From Chitinophaga cymbidii (GTDB lineage Bacteria > Bacteroidota > Bacteroidia > Chitinophagales > Chitinophagaceae), in the NCBI RefSeq assembly GCF_007992715.1, contig NZ_BKAU01000001.1, positions 682,001 to 746,000 of the forward strand: DNA of 64,000 nucleotides. The letters are read 5' to 3'. How positions within the stretch are numbered: position 1 is the first letter of the stretch; every line of letters begins with the position of its first letter. Positions 9,875 to 19,700 of this stretch are shown here, in pieces. The position numbers were made by a program, and so were the translations under genes. The notes beneath the pieces were generated by a model. The model ran no database searches and was not told the DNA's origin. It saw only the letters and a program-made list of their open reading frames with translations.

Positions 9875-10864
9875 TTATTGTATGATGACCAACGAATCCT
9901 TGATCCGGTAGTTGAAACGTGCCATTTTGCTCAGCAAATGAATGATCTCCTCTTTACTTTTACGATGAAATGCGCCGCGTATATGTTTGTTCAGCACCGC
10001 TGAATTTTCAATTTTGAAATGCAGCCCGTAATTATAGCGGAGGCTTTTGAAAACATCTTCCAGCTTCATGTCCGTGAACACCAGGTTGTTGCTGATCCAG
10101 CCATCTACCATAGTGGTGCGCACATCCGCCAATGTTGCTTCGCCGGATCGTTTACTGAATACCGCTTTTTTTCCGGGAGACAGCAGCACGCTTTCCGCTT
10201 TTCCGTTATTGATGGCCACTCTGCCGGTCTTCACGGCAACATCTACCGCATTTTCATGGCTATAGTTGCGCACGTTGAATGAAGTGCCGAGTACGTTTAC
10301 ATGGATGTCGCCGGTGGAGATCACGAAAGGCCGCTGCGGGTCTTGCGCCACATCTAAAAAAGCTTCGCCTTCCAGCAGTTTTATTTCGCGGCTGTTCTGC
10401 GCGAATGTTTCGGGGTACATGACCGTGCTGCCGCCATTTACATAGATATCGGAGCTGTCGCGCAGGTGAATGACGATGCGCTGGCCGGCCGCTGTGGTAA
10501 CCGTTTTCCAGGCAATGGCCATTGCCTCCTGCTGATGTGGCGCATGCTGTCTGCTTAGCTGGAATCCAACCGCTCCCGCTACCAGGATGGCCGCGGCGCC
10601 GGCGGCCTTCACCCATGCGCGCTGCCACCAGGGCTTCATCGGTACTACCTGCGCCACCGGCATGATATTCCTGTAAACATGGTCCAGCCGTTGCCGGTCA
10701 ACCGGCACTTCTTCCAGGGAATCCCATTCATGGTCCGGGAAAACGGCCGCCCATTCTTCTTTGGTGGCGTTCTCCACAAACCGGATGATCCAGGCTTCTT
10801 CTTCCGGTTGCAGCGTTCCCGCATCCAGCCCTTTCAGATATGACCGTATTTTTTGAATATCCAT
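9875..10864 (-). CDS. FecR-family anti-sigma factor
   Basis: 329 residues. A cytoplasmic N-terminal part (about 1-85), which in the family binds the sigma factor, is followed by one membrane helix (about 86-103, VKAAGAAAILVAGAVGFQL). The periplasmic FecR core contains TAAGQRIVIHLRDSSDIYVNGG and the conserved VLGTSFNVRNY. The C-terminal DUF4974-like domain (about 265-329, MKLEDVFKSLRYNYG) is the part expected to meet the receptor STN domain. It lies between the sigma gene (66 bases upstream) and the TonB receptor (47 bases downstream), the standard order for such cassettes. Confidence 0.96.
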   Translation of the reverse strand: MDIQKIRSYLKGLDAGTLQPEEEAWIIRFVENATKEEWAAVFPDHEWDSLEEVPVDRQRLDHVYRNIMPVAQVVPMKPWWQRAWVKAAGAAAILVAGAVGFQLSRQHAPHQQEAMAIAWKTVTTAAGQRIVIHLRDSSDIYVNGGSTVMYPETFAQNSREIKLLEGEAFLDVAQDPQRPFVISTGDIHVNVLGTSFNVRNYSHENAVDVAVKTGRVAINNGKAESVLLSPGKKAVFSKRSGEATLADVRTTMVDGWISNNLVFTDMKLEDVFKSLRYNYGLHFKIENSAVLNKHIRGAFHRKSKEEIIHLLSKMARFNYRIKDSLVIIQ

Positions 10865-10930
10865 ACCATCAATACGCCAAACCGGTATCTGATCCCTCCA
10901 TAAAATGTATTACCAAATTGTTAAGTGAAG

Positions 10931-11524
10931 CTAAATATTGACCAGCACTGCGTATAACACGCAGAACTGAATGCGGGATAACAATTTTGCCTGCAATATC
11001 CGGGAGGTTTCGCGGATGTATTTTTCCACGGTCTTGATAGCAATGCCTTCTCTTTCGGATATCTGGAAATAGGTCAGCCCGTACTCCCGGTGCAGCCGGA
11101 AGCACTGGCTTTTCAGGGGGTTGATGCTGCGCATGACCTGTTCATAATCCTTATGATATTCTTTCTGGTGCATGCTGCGGAGGATGTTGTTATCCGCCGC
11201 ATCCGGCCGGGGATTACCGGATTGTTGCAGAAAGGCGAGATAAACGGAGCTTTTCTTCCTGGAGGATGCCAATGTACGGAAATAGGACAACAGCGTATTT
11301 TTCAGGATCCTGAACAGGTAGCTTTCCAACAGCTGGTTTTCATCGATCTGCGCCCTGTTCTGCCAGAGCTTTACATAAGCTTCCTGCGCGATGTCATCCA
11401 TATATGCATTATCCTTCCCGAAAAATTTTTTCAGGTAAGCGAGCGAACGGGGATAAGTACTATCAAAAAAATCCCTGAAAGCCTGCTCATTACCGTTCTT
11501 TATTTCATTGGAAAGGAAGTTCAT
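10931..11524 (-). CDS. ECF-type RNA polymerase sigma factor
   Basis: 197 residues. Region 2 covers about 10-80 (YMDDIAQEAYVKLWQN is the core-binding/-10 recognition helix). Region 4 covers about 125-180, with a helix-turn-helix in LTYFQISEREGIAIKTVEKYI that reads the -35 element. It lacks the long region 1/3 of housekeeping sigma factors. It ends in a hydrophobic tail (RIQFCVLYAVLVNI), a trait shared with the two other sigma factors here. It should direct polymerase to the downstream fecR-receptor operon once FecR releases it. A TACATTTG box upstream could give basal expression. Confidence 0.95.
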   Translation of the reverse strand: MNFLSNEIKNGNEQAFRDFFDSTYPRSLAYLKKFFGKDNAYMDDIAQEAYVKLWQNRAQIDENQLLESYLFRILKNTLLSYFRTLASSRKKSSVYLAFLQQSGNPRPDAADNNILRSMHQKEYHKDYEQVMRSINPLKSQCFRLHREYGLTYFQISEREGIAIKTVEKYIRETSRILQAKLLSRIQFCVLYAVLVNI

Positions 11525-11553
11525 AGCTAACCTGATTTTTTCAAGCTGCGCGG

Positions 11554-11561
11554 CAAATGTA
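11554..11561 (-). promoter_or_regulatory. Bacteroidota-type -7 box (TACATTTG) upstream of the sigma gene
   Basis: The minus strand reads TACATTTG, an exact match to the TAnnTTTG -7 element of the primary sigma factor of Bacteroidota. It lies about 30 bases before the ATG. A TTG occurs only 13 bases upstream of it, closer than the usual spacing, so the assignment rests on the -7 match and position. Confidence 0.4.
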
Positions 11562-11606
11562 TTTTTAAATTCCGCAAGTCGCCGGCTGCCTGCTATTAAT
11601 TAAAGG

Positions 11607-13001
11607 TTAATTCAACACAACGCTCACCGGTGCAGCGCGCGCCGCCTGCCCGGTAACGGATTGATATACCGGCTTCACGGATATCCGCCGGTGCGGCGCG
11701 CGGCGCAGGTCAGCGGGCAATCCGCTGAAGCCGGGGCCATATATTATTTCCAGCGCCTTTCCTGTCAGCGCATCATCGCCCGCACCGATGGCGCCCAGCG
11801 GCAGCGCGCTCATTTCAGATACTGCATGCTGCGGCGTTATGCCTGCCGAGTAGCCGCCTTCCCCGTTCTTGTTGAACAGCTTATACACGATGGGCTGCAA
11901 GGTCCACTCCACTTCGCGGGGCGATCGCTGGTCTGTGATCGTAAAGCTCGCTTCATCCTTGCCCGCGGTGGTTTCCCCGATCTGCACCAGGTTGAGGAAA
12001 GGTTTCAGATTGTTCACCACCAGCTCCGCGGCGGATACTGTGGCATGGGTGGTGAGCACAAACAGCCTGTTGATGGACAGCTGGTATGGCTGCAAATCGC
12101 TGTACTGCCGGCCCGCCGCGCTGCCTGAAGTATTCAGCACGGCCTGCAACGTACGCGGGCGCCGGCCTTCCGTCCGGTTACCTTCATAAATGGCATACAC
12201 TTCACCGGCATTGAGCTGCCGCGCGATCAGCGCCGCCAGCTTGGCGCTGCTTGCTACGCTGCCGCCGGCATTGTAACGAAGATCCAGTATCAGCTCACTG
12301 ACGCCGGCGTCCCTGAATTTCCGGAAAGCTTCCAACAGGCTGCCGTCGAAGGATTCATCGAAGGATGTGTAGTAGAGGTATCCTGTTTTTGTGGCACCGT
12401 TATTATAAATGCGCGTGTAATAAACGGAGTTCTCGCGGGCGTATCCCGGGTTCAGTTGTATGTCTGCTCCAGGTTCCCATACATCATTATGGAATGTTGT
12501 GGTGGTAAGCGTAAGGCTCCCCTTTTCATTCATTTCCCGGTTTATTGCAGCGAGGTGCTGCGCATCTATTGGCCGGCCATTCACTTTTATAAAATAACTG
12601 CCGCGCGCCAGTCCGGCCCTATCCGCTGCGCCATTGATATTCACGAAAGTCACGACACCTATATAATGATCATATCCCGGCGCCTGCAAAAACGCATAGT
12701 GGAAACCGAAGGTGAAATAGGAATTGGTGGCCGCGGGCACATGGGGGCCGCTGATATGGGAAAAGCGGTCGGACGGCGAAAGCAGGCTTTGGAAGAACAG
12801 TTCGGGGCTGAGCGAATGATCGGGCTTTGCGGGTATCTGTTCATTCCAGTAATAGAACCTTCGCATGCTGTCCAGCGTCCAGCGGTTGATGCGGCCGAGG
12901 CTGTCCGTGGGGTATGGCTCGGGCAAAGCATCTTTCCTGGAGCAACCGGTGGTTAACGCGAGCAGAAGCGGGAATGCGGTTATAAAAACAAGGGATCTCA
13001 C
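11607..13001 (-). CDS. S41-family C-terminal-processing-type serine peptidase, lipoprotein
   Basis: 464 residues. It has a lipoprotein signal (LALTTGC, Cys near 20) and a helical N-terminal region containing RWTLDSMRRFYYWNEQIP. A PDZ-like domain follows (about 110-150, VNINGAADRAGLARGSYFIKV), then the catalytic domain. ATVSAAELV supplies the putative nucleophile Ser323, and GETTAGKDEAS supplies the general base Lys348. The 25-residue Ser-Lys spacing matches the Tsp/Prc family as I know it. It would be a periplasmic or surface-anchored peptidase. It ends 82 bases upstream of the sigma gene start and lies 73 bases downstream of the DeoR gene. Its substrate and any link to either neighbour are unknown. 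Confidence 0.92.
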   Translation of the reverse strand: MRSLVFITAFPLLLALTTGCSRKDALPEPYPTDSLGRINRWTLDSMRRFYYWNEQIPAKPDHSLSPELFFQSLLSPSDRFSHISGPHVPAATNSYFTFGFHYAFLQAPGYDHYIGVVTFVNINGAADRAGLARGSYFIKVNGRPIDAQHLAAINREMNEKGSLTLTTTTFHNDVWEPGADIQLNPGYARENSVYYTRIYNNGATKTGYLYYTSFDESFDGSLLEAFRKFRDAGVSELILDLRYNAGGSVASSAKLAALIARQLNAGEVYAIYEGNRTEGRRPRTLQAVLNTSGSAAGRQYSDLQPYQLSINRLFVLTTHATVSAAELVVNNLKPFLNLVQIGETTAGKDEASFTITDQRSPREVEWTLQPIVYKLFNKNGEGGYSAGITPQHAVSEMSALPLGAIGAGDDALTGKALEIIYGPGFSGLPADLRRAPHRRISVKPVYQSVTGQAARAAPVSVVLN

Positions 13002-13074
13002 CTGGAAAGTGTTTATGAAAAGTTACAGACTTTCCGGGGTGGGAAAAATTATCGGAGGTGAACTTATTATTAAT

Positions 13075-13821
13075 TCACAGCAACTCTACGCTGTTTTTAT
13101 ACGGCGCCAGGAAAGGATCATCCGGCGGCAGCTCGGTGATGAGGTAGTCCACCGCATGCAGCTCGCAGACCTTCAGGCGTTGCGTGGTGTTCAGCTTTTC
13201 GGAGATGCTCAGTACGGCTACTTTCTGGGCGGCGCGCATCATCGCTTTAATAACCTGCACGATCTCCCAGTCACTGTCCGTCAACCCTTCCGCCACAGAA
13301 AGCCCGTTGGCGCCGATAATGCAGAGGTCGGTCTTTATTTCGGACAGCTGGTTGATCACACTGGCGCCGGTGTGTACGTTTGAATTCCGGGAGAGCTTGC
13401 CGCCGATGCTGATCACGTCCAGCCTTTCGCGGTCGGATAAAGCGATCGCCACCTGCGGGCTCAATACAAAGAAAGTGGCGTGCAGATCGTTGGAAATGGC
13501 TTTGGCAAGCTCAATAATAGTGGTGCCGCCTTCTATCAGCACCGTGCAATCTTTCTTCAATAATTTCTTTGCCTTCTCCGCAATGATCTGTTTCGATTCC
13601 CTGGCGTACACGTCGCTTTGCATGTTATGGGGGAAGTGAAAGGAGGGGCTTACCGCGCCGCCATGCACCTTCAATATTTTGCCGGCATCGATCAGCTCTT
13701 TAAAATCGCGGCGGATCGTATCTTCCGACACATCGAGCAGGCGGCTCAGGTCTGCGGACAACACCTTATTGTGCAGGTTCACCTCGCGCATGATGAGTTT
13801 AAGTCTTTCCTCTTTCAGCAT
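13075..13821 (-). CDS. DeoR-family sugar-responsive transcriptional repressor
   Basis: 248 residues. An N-terminal winged helix-turn-helix (about 1-58, with LSRLLDVSEDTIRRDFKELI, the DeoR signature) is followed by the DeoRC effector domain. The latter has the loops that bind sugar phosphates in this fold (LIEGGTTIIELAKAI, ISIGGKLSRNSNVHTG, GANGLSVAEGLTDSD). Members usually repress sugar catabolic or transport genes until a phosphorylated sugar binds. It is divergent from a sugar MFS transporter, and the 198-base interval contains three copies of an AT-rich palindromic motif that could be its operators, so self-regulation and control of the transporter are likely. Confidence 0.94.
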   Translation of the reverse strand: MLKEERLKLIMREVNLHNKVLSADLSRLLDVSEDTIRRDFKELIDAGKILKVHGGAVSPSFHFPHNMQSDVYARESKQIIAEKAKKLLKKDCTVLIEGGTTIIELAKAISNDLHATFFVLSPQVAIALSDRERLDVISIGGKLSRNSNVHTGASVINQLSEIKTDLCIIGANGLSVAEGLTDSDWEIVQVIKAMMRAAQKVAVLSISEKLNTTQRLKVCELHAVDYLITELPPDDPFLAPYKNSVELL

Positions 13822-13874
13822 ACCGTTAAATTAACAGCAAATATGCCCCAAAACAAGTTAAATCAGCTAAAATC

Positions 13875-14010
13875 TGTATATATGTCGATTTATGCGTTTT
13901 TAATTTGCATATATGCGCATAATTATTTTACCTTGGGGCAGACATTACAAGCACAGTGCTGGTGAATGTTATTTAACATGCATATTTACGATGCATGAAT
14001 ACGCATATAT
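13875..14010. promoter_or_regulatory. candidate DeoR operator region between deoR-type gene and sugar transporter
   Basis: Three similar elements lie in the divergent intergenic region: TGTATATATG at 13875-13884, the perfect palindrome GCATATATGC at 13907-13916, and CGCATATAT at 14002-14010, just before the transporter ATG at 14020. Other ATGC-type words lie between (TTATGCG, ATGCATG). TTG at 13905-13907 followed by TATTTTAC at 13924-13931 could serve as a weak -33/-7 promoter for the transporter, overlapping the central palindrome. Assignment to the adjacent DeoR protein is inference. Confidence 0.5.
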
Positions 14011-14019
14011 TTCCAAAAC

Positions 14020-15288
14020 ATGCCTGATCCTTCCGTTTCCGCTACGGGCGCCACACCCGCCCGCCTCCATCCGCTGTTCTTCATCGGCGCGCTGTTTTTC
14101 ATCTTCGGATTTGTGACCTGGCTCAGCTCCGTGCTGATCCCTTATTTGCAGATCGCCTGTGAGCTGACCAGCTTTCAATCCTATCTTGTTTCGTTTGCTT
14201 TTTTTATTTCCTATTTTATTATGGCAACGCCCTCCGCCTGGCTGCTGAAAATAACGGGGTATAAAAAAGGCATGTCTGCCGGACTGCTACTGGTGGCAGC
14301 GGGCTCGTTGCTGTTCGTGCCGGCGGCGATCTACCGGCAATACCTGGTGTTTTTAACGGGATTGTTTGTGCAGGGCGCGGGACTGGCTGTGCTGCAAACG
14401 GCGTCCAATCCTTATGTGACGATCCTCGGGCCGGTGGAAAGCGCGGCCAGGAGGATGAGCATCATGGGCATTTGTAACGGCATCGCGGGGATTGTGGCGC
14501 CGCTGATACTCGGCGCTGTAATATTAAATGATGTGGATTCCCTGACGGCCGAATTGCAAAACATGAGCATCGCGCAAAAAACGGCCGCTCTCAATGCGCT
14601 CGCGGAAAAAGTAATTATGCCGTACATCGTGATCACCACATTACTGGTGATACTGTCCGTTCTCATTTACCGCTCGCCGCTGCCGGAAATTTCGCCGGAA
14701 GAAGAAGAAACGGCAAAGCCGGAAGGCGGCAGCGTCTTCCATTTCCCCTACCTGCTGCTCGGCGTATTCACGCTGTTCCTGTATGTGGGGGTGGAAGTGA
14801 TCGCCGGAAATACGATCATCAGCTACGGCGCTTACCAGGGCATTAAAATGTCTACCGCGCGGTTCTTTACCTCTTTCACACTGCTTGCCATGCTGGCGGG
14901 TTACCTGGCCGGCATCGTACTGATACCGCGTTACCTGAGCCAGCAGGCGGCGCTGAAATATTCCGCATTGCTCGGCATCCTTTTTTCACTGGCGGCTATT
15001 TTTACCAGCGGCTACACCTCCGTGCTGTTCATTGCGTTGCTCGGACTGGCCAATTCACTGATGTACCCGGCCATATGGCCCCTGTCCATACACGGCCTGG
15101 GCCGCTTCACCAACACCGGCGCATCGCTGCTGGTAATGGCGATCAGCGGCGGCGCGATGCTGCCATTGATATACGGCAGGCTGGCGGACCAGCTTAACGA
15201 GCAGCAGGCTTACTGGATGGTCATTCCCTGTTACATGGTCATTGGTTTCTTCGCTGTCAAAGGACATCTGATCGGGCGGAAGAAATAA
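14020..15288 (+). CDS. sugar MFS transporter (FucP/GluP-like proton symporter)
   Basis: 422 residues with about 12 hydrophobic segments. The sequence starts with HPLFFIGALFFIFGFVTWLSS and contains GLFVQGAGLAVLQTASNPYV and a SIMGICNGIAGIVAPLILG segment, hallmarks of the FucP/glucose-galactose group of inner-membrane H+/sugar symporters. Residues ASNPY in TM4 and the first-helix FGFVTWL motif are typical. It is divergent from the DeoR regulator. In context it could import the monosaccharide (plausibly mannose) released by the GH92/GH38 enzymes encoded upstream, but the specificity cannot be read from the sequence. It converges with the lipoprotein gene that ends at 15301, only 12 bases apart. 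Confidence 0.95.
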   Translation: MPDPSVSATGATPARLHPLFFIGALFFIFGFVTWLSSVLIPYLQIACELTSFQSYLVSFAFFISYFIMATPSAWLLKITGYKKGMSAGLLLVAAGSLLFVPAAIYRQYLVFLTGLFVQGAGLAVLQTASNPYVTILGPVESAARRMSIMGICNGIAGIVAPLILGAVILNDVDSLTAELQNMSIAQKTAALNALAEKVIMPYIVITTLLVILSVLIYRSPLPEISPEEEETAKPEGGSVFHFPYLLLGVFTLFLYVGVEVIAGNTIISYGAYQGIKMSTARFFTSFTLLAMLAGYLAGIVLIPRYLSQQAALKYSALLGILFSLAAIFTSGYTSVLFIALLGLANSLMYPAIWPLSIHGLGRFTNTGASLLVMAISGGAMLPLIYGRLADQLNEQQAYWMVIPCYMVIGFFAVKGHLIGRKK

Positions 15289-15300
15289 TGCCATCAAAAT

Positions 15301-16704
15301 TTATTGCCAGTTGAATACCCGCACAAAAAAGGGACGATACCGGTCTGCGCTGCCGGGCGCGTTGAAGTTGCTGTTAAAATCAGTCGGGTTGATGTTGTAA
15401 GAGATCACCAGCTCGCCTTCCCTGCTCAGCGCATGATGTACAAATGCATTGTAGGTGATGATATCCCCGGTGTACTGTTCAGGAATGCGGTACAGCGTGC
15501 GTTTGTTCGTCCATGGCCCAACGGGCGTGGCGGATTCCTGGATGTAAATATCCAGGCCGAAAATATGCTGCTGTGATACGAGATAATATTTGCCGTTCTT
15601 ATAAAATACATTCGGCTGCGTGATGTTGTTGCAAACGTTATATTTCTGCGGCGTGCTCACCCATCCGTTCTCCCCGTAATACTCCCAGGCGCCGGTGAGG
15701 TCATGCCCCGCTACCCGCGCCACGTACATGAAAGTAGTAAGGTAACCGGTTTCTGTAGCGTACATGTACGTGTAGCCATCCGGTGCCTTCATGCTGCCGG
15801 CGCTGTAGTTGTTGACCACGTCCTTGTCTTTTATGATCTGGTTGAGCTGCATGGAGGGCAGATCGAAGATCGCGATATCGGTGCTCACATGCGCGAAATC
15901 CCAGGAGCCGCTGCCGGTTTTGGTAACATGACTGAGCAGCATCTGGAATTTGTTGTCATGTATCTGTCCGGCTCCCGGCCAGTACCAATGCTGATCTTCC
16001 GGCGAATCTCCATATTTGATCCAGGTTTCGCTTTGATTGCCCAGGCCGGGATTCAGCGGAATAAAGCTTTGCAGCGAAGTATCCAGTTGAATATGCGCGG
16101 CGTTGCGGAGCATTACATTGTCCGTGCGGCTGCGGTTGGCGCTCACCTGCCCGAAAAAGCTGTCCTGGAACGACCACACAATGCGGCCATCCGGTAGCAG
16201 CACAGAATAGCAGCCATCGCCGCCGTTCCAGTTCTGATAACGGGTGAGGTACCCGTTGTAATCCAGGTCGCTGTATACGGTAACGCGCGGGTCCCATTTG
16301 CCGTTGCCCTGCAGCAATTGCAGGCGCGGGCCGGCCAGCTGTTCGCTTTCTTTCATAATGCGCACATACCAGTTCTTCACAATGCCCGCTTCGGAGGTAA
16401 CGCGGTACGTATAACGGTTGCCTTTGGAAGCAAAATCCACTTTCACATTTTTTGCGGGCAGCACGGCGGCGCCTTTGGAAACGGTCACAACGGGACTGAT
16501 GGCGCTCAGGTCCAGGTCTTTCTCCGCCCATACGGTGATGATAGCGGAATCCGGTCCGTTCACGATCTCTGCTTCACCAACCTGCCCCTCGGCCAGGCGG
16601 AAGGAAATAATGGCGCGCTCCTGGCTCAGATAGCCGTCCAGCGGGTTTTTCATGCAGGAAGTGAAGATGCTTCCCACTATCAGTAACGATATCATTTTGT
16701 TCAT
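15301..16704 (-). CDS. surface lipoprotein with Ig-like N-terminal domain and propeller-like glycosidase-type domain
   Basis: 467 residues. Lipoprotein signal (SIFTSCMKNP, Cys near 17). Residues about 28-115 form a beta-sandwich with alternating strands (IISFRLAEGQ through TSEAGIVKNWYVRI), like the DUF5018-type N-terminal domains of SusE-like proteins. From about 125 it resembles five-bladed propellers of the GH43-related DUF4185/DUF5005 kind: DGRIVWSFQDSFFG, TQPNVFYKNGKYYLVSQQ and ITYNAFVHHALSREGELVISY are blade-like repeats. A role in glycan binding or hydrolysis is plausible but unproven. It is the last gene of the SusD/SusC block and starts 6 bases after the SusC stop. Confidence 0.85.
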   Translation of the reverse strand: MNKMISLLIVGSIFTSCMKNPLDGYLSQERAIISFRLAEGQVGEAEIVNGPDSAIITVWAEKDLDLSAISPVVTVSKGAAVLPAKNVKVDFASKGNRYTYRVTSEAGIVKNWYVRIMKESEQLAGPRLQLLQGNGKWDPRVTVYSDLDYNGYLTRYQNWNGGDGCYSVLLPDGRIVWSFQDSFFGQVSANRSRTDNVMLRNAAHIQLDTSLQSFIPLNPGLGNQSETWIKYGDSPEDQHWYWPGAGQIHDNKFQMLLSHVTKTGSGSWDFAHVSTDIAIFDLPSMQLNQIIKDKDVVNNYSAGSMKAPDGYTYMYATETGYLTTFMYVARVAGHDLTGAWEYYGENGWVSTPQKYNVCNNITQPNVFYKNGKYYLVSQQHIFGLDIYIQESATPVGPWTNKRTLYRIPEQYTGDIITYNAFVHHALSREGELVISYNINPTDFNSNFNAPGSADRYRPFFVRVFNWQ

Positions 16705-16710
16705 ACTATT

Positions 16711-19700
16711 TTATTTAAAACCGATCTGGATACCCACGTTCACTACGCGCTGGTTGATATAGGCATCGCCCGCGGTGTTGCTGCTCACCTCGGGGTCCTG
16801 CTGATACTTGTCGTAGTTCGTCCAGGTAAAAAGATTGTATGCGCTCAGGTAAGCCCTGGCGTTGTTGATCCGCTTCGGCAGCCAGCGGCTTGGCAGCTGA
16901 TAGCCAAGGTCCACGGTTTTCAGCCGCACGTACCGCGCATCGATCAGCCAGAAATCCGACATATAAGTTCTTGCACTGTTCACGGTGGTGGGGTTGCTGG
17001 TCAGGCGCGGAAACTGTGCGTTGGCGGCGTTCTCCGGCGTCCAGCGTTGCTGATGGATCGGTTGGAACTGGCTCTGGAAGGTTTCGATGCCGGTGCCCAC
17101 TACGCTGAAGCTGTAACCGAAAGAGCCCTGGAACAGCAGGTTTACGCTGAAGCCTTTGTAGTTGGCGCCCAGCGTAAGCCCCAATACGGTGTTGGCGAGG
17201 TTGGGCTTGCCGATCGGCCCCTGGTCGTTGTTATCGATCACGCCATCGCCATTGGTATCCCTGTATTTGAGATCGCCCGCCTGGATGGGATATTCGGTAA
17301 GCGGCGTGGCCGGTTTGTCGTGCGTATTGGCTTGTATCTTCTCAATGTCTTCCGGCGTGTAGTAACCGATAAACGTATACCCGAAAGGCTGGTCGATCGG
17401 CAGGCCGGTTTCCGCCAGCCAGGGATATGCCGGCCGGGCTTCATCTTTGAAGATCACCTTATTTTTAAAGTACTGGAATACCAGGCTGGTGTTGAAGTTC
17501 ACGTTGCGCACGCTGCCGCGGTAGTTGATCTGCCCGTCGAAACCGGCATTGCTCGTTTTCGCCACGTTCGTGGGACTGAAGCCAACGCCGATGATGTTGG
17601 ACACGGAGCCTTTGCGCACCAGCTGATCGTAACGGATATCATGAAAATAATCCACGGTAAAAGACAGCTTGTCCTTAAACAGGTTCACGTCTATACCTAC
17701 GTCCGCTTTCTTCGCTTTTTCCCAGGTCACATCGAGGTTGCCCAGTTCGCCTTCGTACACGGAGCCGTTCTCCGCGTGGTTTTCCCCGAAGGAATAGCCG
17801 CCGCCTTCATAGTACTCCTGGCGGAATAGATAACGGTTGCCGGAGGTAACGTCCGAACCTACCACGCCATATGAACCGCGCAGCTTCAGCAGGCTTACGA
17901 ACTTGATATTATCCTTGAAGAAAGGTTCTTCCGAGATGCTCCAGCCTATGCCCACTGCCGGAAAGAAGCCATTCCTTTTCTTCGCCTGGAAGCGGTCGGA
18001 ACCGTTATAGGCGCCGTTGATATCCAGCAGGTATTTCTGCTTGAAGTTATAGCCTGCTTTGAAGGAGAAGCCGCGGAAGTTGGCGGGGATGTCTGACTTG
18101 AAGGCATAGCTCTGCCGGTTGTACAATGCCAGCAGGTTGAATGTATGCGCCCCGAAAGCGCGGTCGTAGTTCAGGAACAGCTGCGTGTTGATGTTGCGGC
18201 TGTACAAGTCTGTGTTGCCGGTCACGCGGTATTTCTGCAAGCGGTAGTTGCCGCGCGGGTCCAGGGTGTATGACTGGTCCACCGGGTTGTAATAGTACGA
18301 AGGCGGTTCGGCTTCGCGGAAGAGGTTTCTCGAATATTGCTCGATGCCAGCATACGCTACGCGGCCTGTGAGGGCAAGACCTTTGGTGATGAAATCCAGT
18401 TGCTGCGTGGCGCCGAACAATACGTTGAAGTCCGTTCGCTTGCTGCGGCTGTAGCCGCCGTTCGCCAGCCGGGCGTTCAGTGTCGGCAATGCGTCTTTCG
18501 TATCCACGGCGTAGGCGTAGCTGCCGTTGGGGTTCATCAGCGGTGCGGAATACGGGTGTATCTTTTCGAAATTATATACTTCAGATACTACGTTGGCGGA
18601 GCGCGGCTGATTGATATCGCCGAAACGGGTGGTAAGATCGAGCCGGAGCGTGAGCGTTTTGGTGGCGCGCATGTCCAGGTTCGAGCGGAAATTATAACGG
18701 CGGAAGAAATAGTTGGTGTTCACTTCGTTCCTCGGGTCGGAGAAATCTTTCACCAGGCCGTTCTGGGTAAGGAAGCCGCCGGACACGAAGTACTTCACGG
18801 CCTCGGTGCCGCCGGAGATGTCCACATTGGTATTGGCCTGGTAAGCATGTTTTTTGAATACGGCATCGTACCAGTTGATGTTGGGATGACCGTAGGGATC
18901 GTTGCCATTGCGGAACAGCTCCAGGTCTTCCGCGGTGAAACGGGGTGTGAGCCCGTCGTTCTTATATGCTTCGTTCACGAGCAGCGCGGTGTTGTAGGAG
19001 TCCAGGAATTTAGGGGTCCTTACCGGCGCCTGCTGTCCGGATTCCACCCGCACGTTCACCTGCGGCCTGCCGCCTTTACCGCGGCGGGTAGCAACTACCA
19101 GTACGCCGTTAGCGCCCTTGATACCGTAGATCGCGGTGGTGGAAGCGTCTTTCAGGATGGAAATGCTTTCGATCTCGTTTACGTTGATCTGCTGCAGCTG
19201 ATCATACGAATATTCAATATCATCCACGATGATGAGCGGCCGGTTGCCATCGCTGTTCAGCGAGCTTACGCCGCGAATGAAGAAATCGGAGGCGTCCCTT
19301 CCCGGCTGCCCGGAGCGTTGCTGCGACACGAAGCCCGGCAGCTTGCCCATCAGCGCGTTCTGCACATTGGCGGTGGGCACGTTCCTGATCTCCGCGCCGG
19401 TGATGGCGCTTACCGCACCGGTATTGGTAATACGCCTGGTAGCGTTAAAGCCTACGATCACCACTTCATCCAGCCCCTGCGTGGAAGCCTGCAACACCAC
19501 ATCGATATAAGAACGGCTTTCCAGGTCTATTTCCTGGCTGGTGAACCCGATCAGCTTTACGATCACGGTGTTGGAAGTACCTTTCAGCGTCAGCTTGAAC
19601 CTGCCGTCCGGATCGGCGATCACGCCGTTGGTGGGAACTCCTTTTTCCGAAATGGCCGCTCCCGGCAGTACGCCGTTCAGATCTTTTACAGTACCGCTGA

